Of a stretch of 46,861 bases of DNA, positions 43,721 through 46,861 are shown one piece after another (the first letter of the stretch is position 1; each line of letters starts with the position of its first letter). Under the pieces are notes generated by a model. It was not told the DNA's origin. It saw only the letters and a list, made by a program, of their open reading frames with translations, and ran no database searches. Source of the DNA: an uncultured bacterium (GTDB lineage: Bacteria; Hydrothermota; Hydrothermia; UBA1063; CAJXJZ01). Made by a program: the position numbers and the translations under genes. Location of the stretch: NCBI GenBank assembly GCA_913055745.1, contig CAJXJZ010000011.1:1-46861 (forward strand), read 5' to 3'.

Positions 43721-46140
43721 TGGGTATTTTTACTATAATTATGTTGTTATATGCTTTCAGTGGGAAAACGCTTGCAGAGAAGGTAAGTAGAGTAGAAATA
43801 GATAGAAGTTTGTATGTGCTTTCAGAGGAGATCCCCCTTTATAGTCCTGATTTAGTAAGATTTGCCACTTTATATGTTTACACCAATTTTAAAGATACAT
43901 TCTCAGTGATTACAGGTGATAATACATATTCAAGGCCAGTTTACGAATTTGGGCACGGAACATACAGATTCAAAATGTATCGCAGTAAATACGGTGGATA
44001 TAAAGACAAAAAGGTCATATATGCAGGGTATTCAACTTTTTTCATCTACAATGGAAGTTCTTATTATGATGTGAGATTTTTTAAGCACATAGAAAAGGAT
44101 GATGTCCGGCGTATATTTAATGAGGGTGTAAAATTCATGGATTATAGAGAGAAATGGGAAAAATATACAAAAAATCTCTTTAAATTAGATGAATATGCAC
44201 AAATAGACAGTGTCCCTGCGTTTTTATGGTCTTATGGGTGTAGCCCAACATCATCTGCCATGATCTTAGGGTATTGGGATAAAAAGGGTTATGGAAGGCT
44301 TATTGATTATTATTTTGACCACTATGATGTTGTACTCGGTGAAATGGTAAGCAATGTACCAAATGTCCAAAAAGAACTCGCCATCTATATGTATACAGAT
44401 ACGACCACAGGAGGTACATGGTGGTCTTCCATATCTTCTGGAACAGAGGATTGTGCGAATGTAGGAAATGGTTATTCCTTTATATCAAATTGGCTCTATG
44501 GTTCAGACGATGCTTATGATACATCTTTTATGTACCTAAAACAAGAGGTAGATTCAGGAAGACCTGTTCATTGGGCAGTGGGGAATTATCAGGACCCGTA
44601 TGGAAGGATTATAGATCACTCTACATGTGCATTTGGTTATCAGGTCTCAGGCGCTGATACCTTTGTAATACTTCATAATACATGGGATAAAGGTACATGG
44701 GCATGGCCTCTTTATACAACAGACAGTACCTATATAGCAATTTACAATGTAATTCCAGGCGGAGCCATATCGGGAAATGTAAATCAAATAAATGCGCCCC
44801 GTTCAATAGTCAATAATTTATATTTTCCTTTGAATGTTGTGTACGATGATACACAAAGTATACAGCGCTGTGAACTCTATATGCAGGATCAAAACGGAGA
44901 TGAGTGGAGCTTCGTAGGGGACATTTTAAAAGATTCTTTAATTTTTATTAAAAAGGATTTCAATGCACTGACAAAAACGCGTTTTCTGATAAAAACATTT
45001 GATGCCAATGGAAGTCTTATATCATCTGAATCCTCCGTTATACCTTCAGGCATTGTCTATCCTGTATTTTTGGACGGCATTTTCCAATCTAAGGCCTTCT
45101 GCAGCATAGAAAGAGAGCCTTTTGTAATAAATACTACTCAATCAACCATACTTGTTGGAACAAGCCATGGTATAGTAGCATTAAATGATGCAGATTCCTT
45201 GATGTATAAAGATACTACCTTAAATGATACTGTTTTCCTCTCATCACAGTATGGAGATTATATCATTTATGGGAAGAATGCAGAAGGCTTCAGCATATAT
45301 CTTGGAGACTCTTTAATTTATCATGATACCACATTGAACTATGTTCAGGATGTGGATATAGATGATAGCGTAGCATGCGTATTTGAGAGAAACTCTGGCA
45401 TGAGAATAATCCATTACAGAGATGGATTTCATCAAGATACCGTAGCATCTGGTGGACTATTTTTTATGACAGGTGCTGTTTTTAGAGATTATGTTTATGT
45501 AGGGACATTAACAAAGGGCGTTTTGGTGTATAATGTATCATCCAACCAGTTTGTGGATACAATGGGTACAGGAAGAGTGTGGGATATTGCCGTATCAAGA
45601 AACAGTAAACTTTTGTACGTGCTCTTTAATGAGTATGTAAAGGTGTATGACATTACTGTTTTAGATAATCCATCATTGGTAGATTCAATACCAGTCAGTA
45701 ACGCGTCGCATATAAGATCACATGAAAACAAGTTTTTTGTAGTAAAAGGTGATGAAGGAGTGGATATTTATTCTGTGTCTTCTTCTGGATATTTAAAAAG
45801 CAGCATAATGGGCATTGGTACAGTAAATGATGTTTGTGAAAAGGATTCAACCTTGTATATCACGACAGGAGAAGGTCTTGTTTATAAGGTGATTTATCTT
45901 GGAAGTGGTATAAAGGAAGAAGAGAAGGCTCATAAAATAAAAGATTATGTGTTGAAAGGGGGCATTTTAGATCTGGGAGGTGACTATAATAACAAAAAGG
46001 TTTATATTTACTCACCTTGCGGTAGGTTGCTTAGAAAAACGGTGGTAAAAGGTGGAAAGGTGAGTCTTATGAACTTAAATAGTAGGAGATTCATATTAAA
46101 AATTGGGGAAAGAACCATCAAGGTAATAAAAATCAATTGA
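43720..46140 (+). CDS. Secreted C39-type cysteine peptidase with beta-propeller repeats and sorting domain
   Basis: The 806-residue protein has a signal peptide (1-19), then a C39-like peptidase domain (about 160-345) with Cys174 in S-Y-G-C-S-P-T-S-S-A-M, His300 in I-I-D-H-S-T-C-A-F-G-Y and Asn320 in L-H-N-T-W-D. The part from about 480 to 730 holds LVIVD-like propeller blades (G-V-L-V-Y-N-V, V-K-V-Y-D-I, V-D-I-Y-S-V). The last 60 or so residues are a type IX-like sorting domain. The GGAG before the ATG and the TAATG overlap set the start. The substrate is unknown. The stop codon lies in the -35 box of the tRNA promoter. Confidence 0.8.
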   Translation: MGIFTIIMLLYAFSGKTLAEKVSRVEIDRSLYVLSEEIPLYSPDLVRFATLYVYTNFKDTFSVITGDNTYSRPVYEFGHGTYRFKMYRSKYGGYKDKKVIYAGYSTFFIYNGSSYYDVRFFKHIEKDDVRRIFNEGVKFMDYREKWEKYTKNLFKLDEYAQIDSVPAFLWSYGCSPTSSAMILGYWDKKGYGRLIDYYFDHYDVVLGEMVSNVPNVQKELAIYMYTDTTTGGTWWSSISSGTEDCANVGNGYSFISNWLYGSDDAYDTSFMYLKQEVDSGRPVHWAVGNYQDPYGRIIDHSTCAFGYQVSGADTFVILHNTWDKGTWAWPLYTTDSTYIAIYNVIPGGAISGNVNQINAPRSIVNNLYFPLNVVYDDTQSIQRCELYMQDQNGDEWSFVGDILKDSLIFIKKDFNALTKTRFLIKTFDANGSLISSESSVIPSGIVYPVFLDGIFQSKAFCSIEREPFVINTTQSTILVGTSHGIVALNDADSLMYKDTTLNDTVFLSSQYGDYIIYGKNAEGFSIYLGDSLIYHDTTLNYVQDVDIDDSVACVFERNSGMRIIHYRDGFHQDTVASGGLFFMTGAVFRDYVYVGTLTKGVLVYNVSSNQFVDTMGTGRVWDIAVSRNSKLLYVLFNEYVKVYDITVLDNPSLVDSIPVSNASHIRSHENKFFVVKGDEGVDIYSVSSSGYLKSSIMGIGTVNDVCEKDSTLYITTGEGLVYKVIYLGSGIKEEEKAHKIKDYVLKGGILDLGGDYNNKKVYIYSPCGRLLRKTVVKGGKVSLMNLNSRRFILKIGERTIKVIKIN

Positions 46141-46165
46141 CCATCCGGATGATTTATATTATAAT
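46137..46165 (+). promoter_or_regulatory. Promoter of tRNA-Asn
   Basis: TTGACC (46137-46142), 17 bases, TATAAT (46160-46165). The tRNA starts 13 bases after the -10 box. Confidence 0.85.
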
Positions 46166-46178
46166 ATTAGCACAACGC

Positions 46179-46254
46179 TCCCCGGTAGCTCAACCGGTAG
46201 AGCACCTGACTGTTAATCAGGGGGTTGGGGGTTCGAAACCCTCCCGGGGAGCCA
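46179..46254 (+). tRNA. tRNA-Asn (anticodon GTT)
   Basis: The 76-base cloverleaf has acceptor stem TCCCCGG/CCGGGGA, D arm with GCTC/GAGC, anticodon stem CCTGA/TCAGG with loop CTGTTAA (anticodon 46212-46214), T arm closing TTCGAAA, discriminator G and an encoded CCA. All stems pair, with one G-U in the T stem. Confidence 0.97.
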
Positions 46255-46293
46255 TTTAAAATTATATAAAAATTAGTGTTTATTTCTCTTTAT

Positions 46294-46322
46294 TTGACAC
46301 TTTTCACCAAAAGTTATATAGA
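46294..46322 (+). promoter_or_regulatory. Orphan promoter antisense to the restriction-type gene
   Basis: TTGACA (46294-46299), 17 bases, TATAGA (46317-46322). It points away from the tRNA into the 3' end of a minus-strand gene. No plus-strand gene follows. A short inverted repeat (AACTTA/TAAGTT) lies within the next 25 bases. Confidence 0.5.
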
Positions 46323-46390
46323 ATTTTTAACTTATACTTTTAAGTTCACAGGTTCTTAAATAGCAATAAGGTAATTCTCTTCTTCTGCAT

Positions 46391-46861
46391 TCAAGGTATG
46401 ACACTGGTGGGTAAGTCTTCCAAAATATCAGTTAACATCTTATCTATATTATCAAACCAATATTTTCTATACCCATTTTGAGGCAATTTGTTGATATCAT
46501 CGGTGCGTAAAAATACATATACTCTTGCCACTATTTGCTTAAAGGGGAACTCTTTTTGCTTCCCGCTATTTTCTTCAAATATCATCCTATATCCATCTAC
46601 TTTATGCATATAATCAGTATATTCTGTTCCTTTTGGGTCAATAAAGACAATGAAGTAATTGTTTTCTTTCTTAAGCCAAAAGATAAAATCTGGATGAAAC
46701 CTACTAATCTTGTTCATTTTAGGATTATAGTAAGGAATATACACTTCTTTATCCAGTGTCTCATCCAGCTTACTGAAGAGCCACCAATCAAATTTATTTA
46801 ATTTATTTTCATTTTTCTTTAAGTAATTCTCTAAGTCATTAACAAATTTTACTTCACTTGG
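46391..46861 (-). CDS. C-terminal part of a type III restriction / DEAD-helicase-type protein (5' end cut by the window)
   Basis: The frame is open from the window end, giving 156 residues. It starts F-V-N-D-L-E-N-Y-L, then W-W-L-F-S-K-L-D-E, I-P-Y-Y-N-P, F-H-P-D-F-I-F-W-L and V-F-I-D-P-K-G. The P-D ... D-P-K pair is a PD-(D/E)xK nuclease signature, as at the end of type III restriction Res-like helicases. The helicase part would lie outside the window. It is AT-rich and stands behind a tRNA gene, a usual place for acquired defence genes. It could also be a stand-alone fragment; the window does not tell. Confidence 0.65.
   Translation of the reverse strand, partial: PSEVKFVNDLENYLKKNENKLNKFDWWLFSKLDETLDKEVYIPYYNPKMNKISRFHPDFIFWLKKENNYFIVFIDPKGTEYTDYMHKVDGYRMIFEENSGKQKEFPFKQIVARVYVFLRTDDINKLPQNGYRKYWFDNIDKMLTDILEDLPTSVIP

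Overview
The window is a compact, AT-rich, gene-dense stretch of a bacterial chromosome. It carries 45 protein genes (two of them cut by the window ends and one frameshifted) and one tRNA. There is no rRNA, CRISPR array, phage or insertion sequence. No stretch above about 150 bases lacks a gene. Cell-envelope genes point to a diderm: a heptose-7-phosphate kinase, a lipid A-type acyltransferase, SurA-like chaperones and several lipoproteins. Three secreted proteins end in a C-terminal domain of the type IX sorting kind. A protein disulfide oxidoreductase, a secreted GH57 glycosidase and an archease hint at a thermophile. The best guess is an uncultured thermophilic lineage near the FCB group, such as WOR-3 or Hydrothermae. 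This is inference from gene content only.

Layout. Positions 1-470 hold the tail of a secreted protein, closed by a strong terminator. A frameshifted DUF2207 membrane protein (537-1761) follows. Next comes a plus-strand chain of a TPR protein, a D-2-hydroxyacid dehydrogenase, FtsE, FtsX and an EnvC-like factor (1801-6444). Positions 6582-17302 are all minus strand: yebC-ruvC-ruvA-ruvB, a lipid kinase, a large GH57 protein, a Nudix hydrolase, a lipoprotein, a class V aminotransferase, and an archease/PTPS/FolE2 cluster.

From 17422 the plus strand resumes with a small lipoprotein and a LysM protein. A phoH-pgpH-ybeY-CNNM-CNNM-rfaE1-DUF5683-thiE-acyltransferase chain follows (18362-26625). The next run is PDO-tldD-tldE-(barrel-like)-alr-ferritin-nfo-lpd-purN (26709-34831). 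After a lone lipoprotein comes an outer-membrane assembly operon (35953-39608). Three minus-strand genes (HD-GYP, sugar-phosphate transferase, glycosyltransferase) converge on it. The window ends with an SdpI-like protein, a C39-type peptidase, tRNA-Asn and the end of a restriction/helicase-type gene.

Most neighbouring genes overlap by 1-60 bases, so translational coupling is the rule. Ten sigma70-like promoters were found by eye, all with a 17-base spacer. At least one divergent pair (42982/43067) places the start codon at the predicted transcription start, which suggests leaderless mRNAs. The most interesting points are those leaderless promoters, the FtsEX partner with an inactive-looking LytM domain, the FolE2 plus PTPS-III-like folate pair, a perfect 14-bp hairpin inside a lipoprotein gene, and an orphan promoter antisense to the restriction-type gene.
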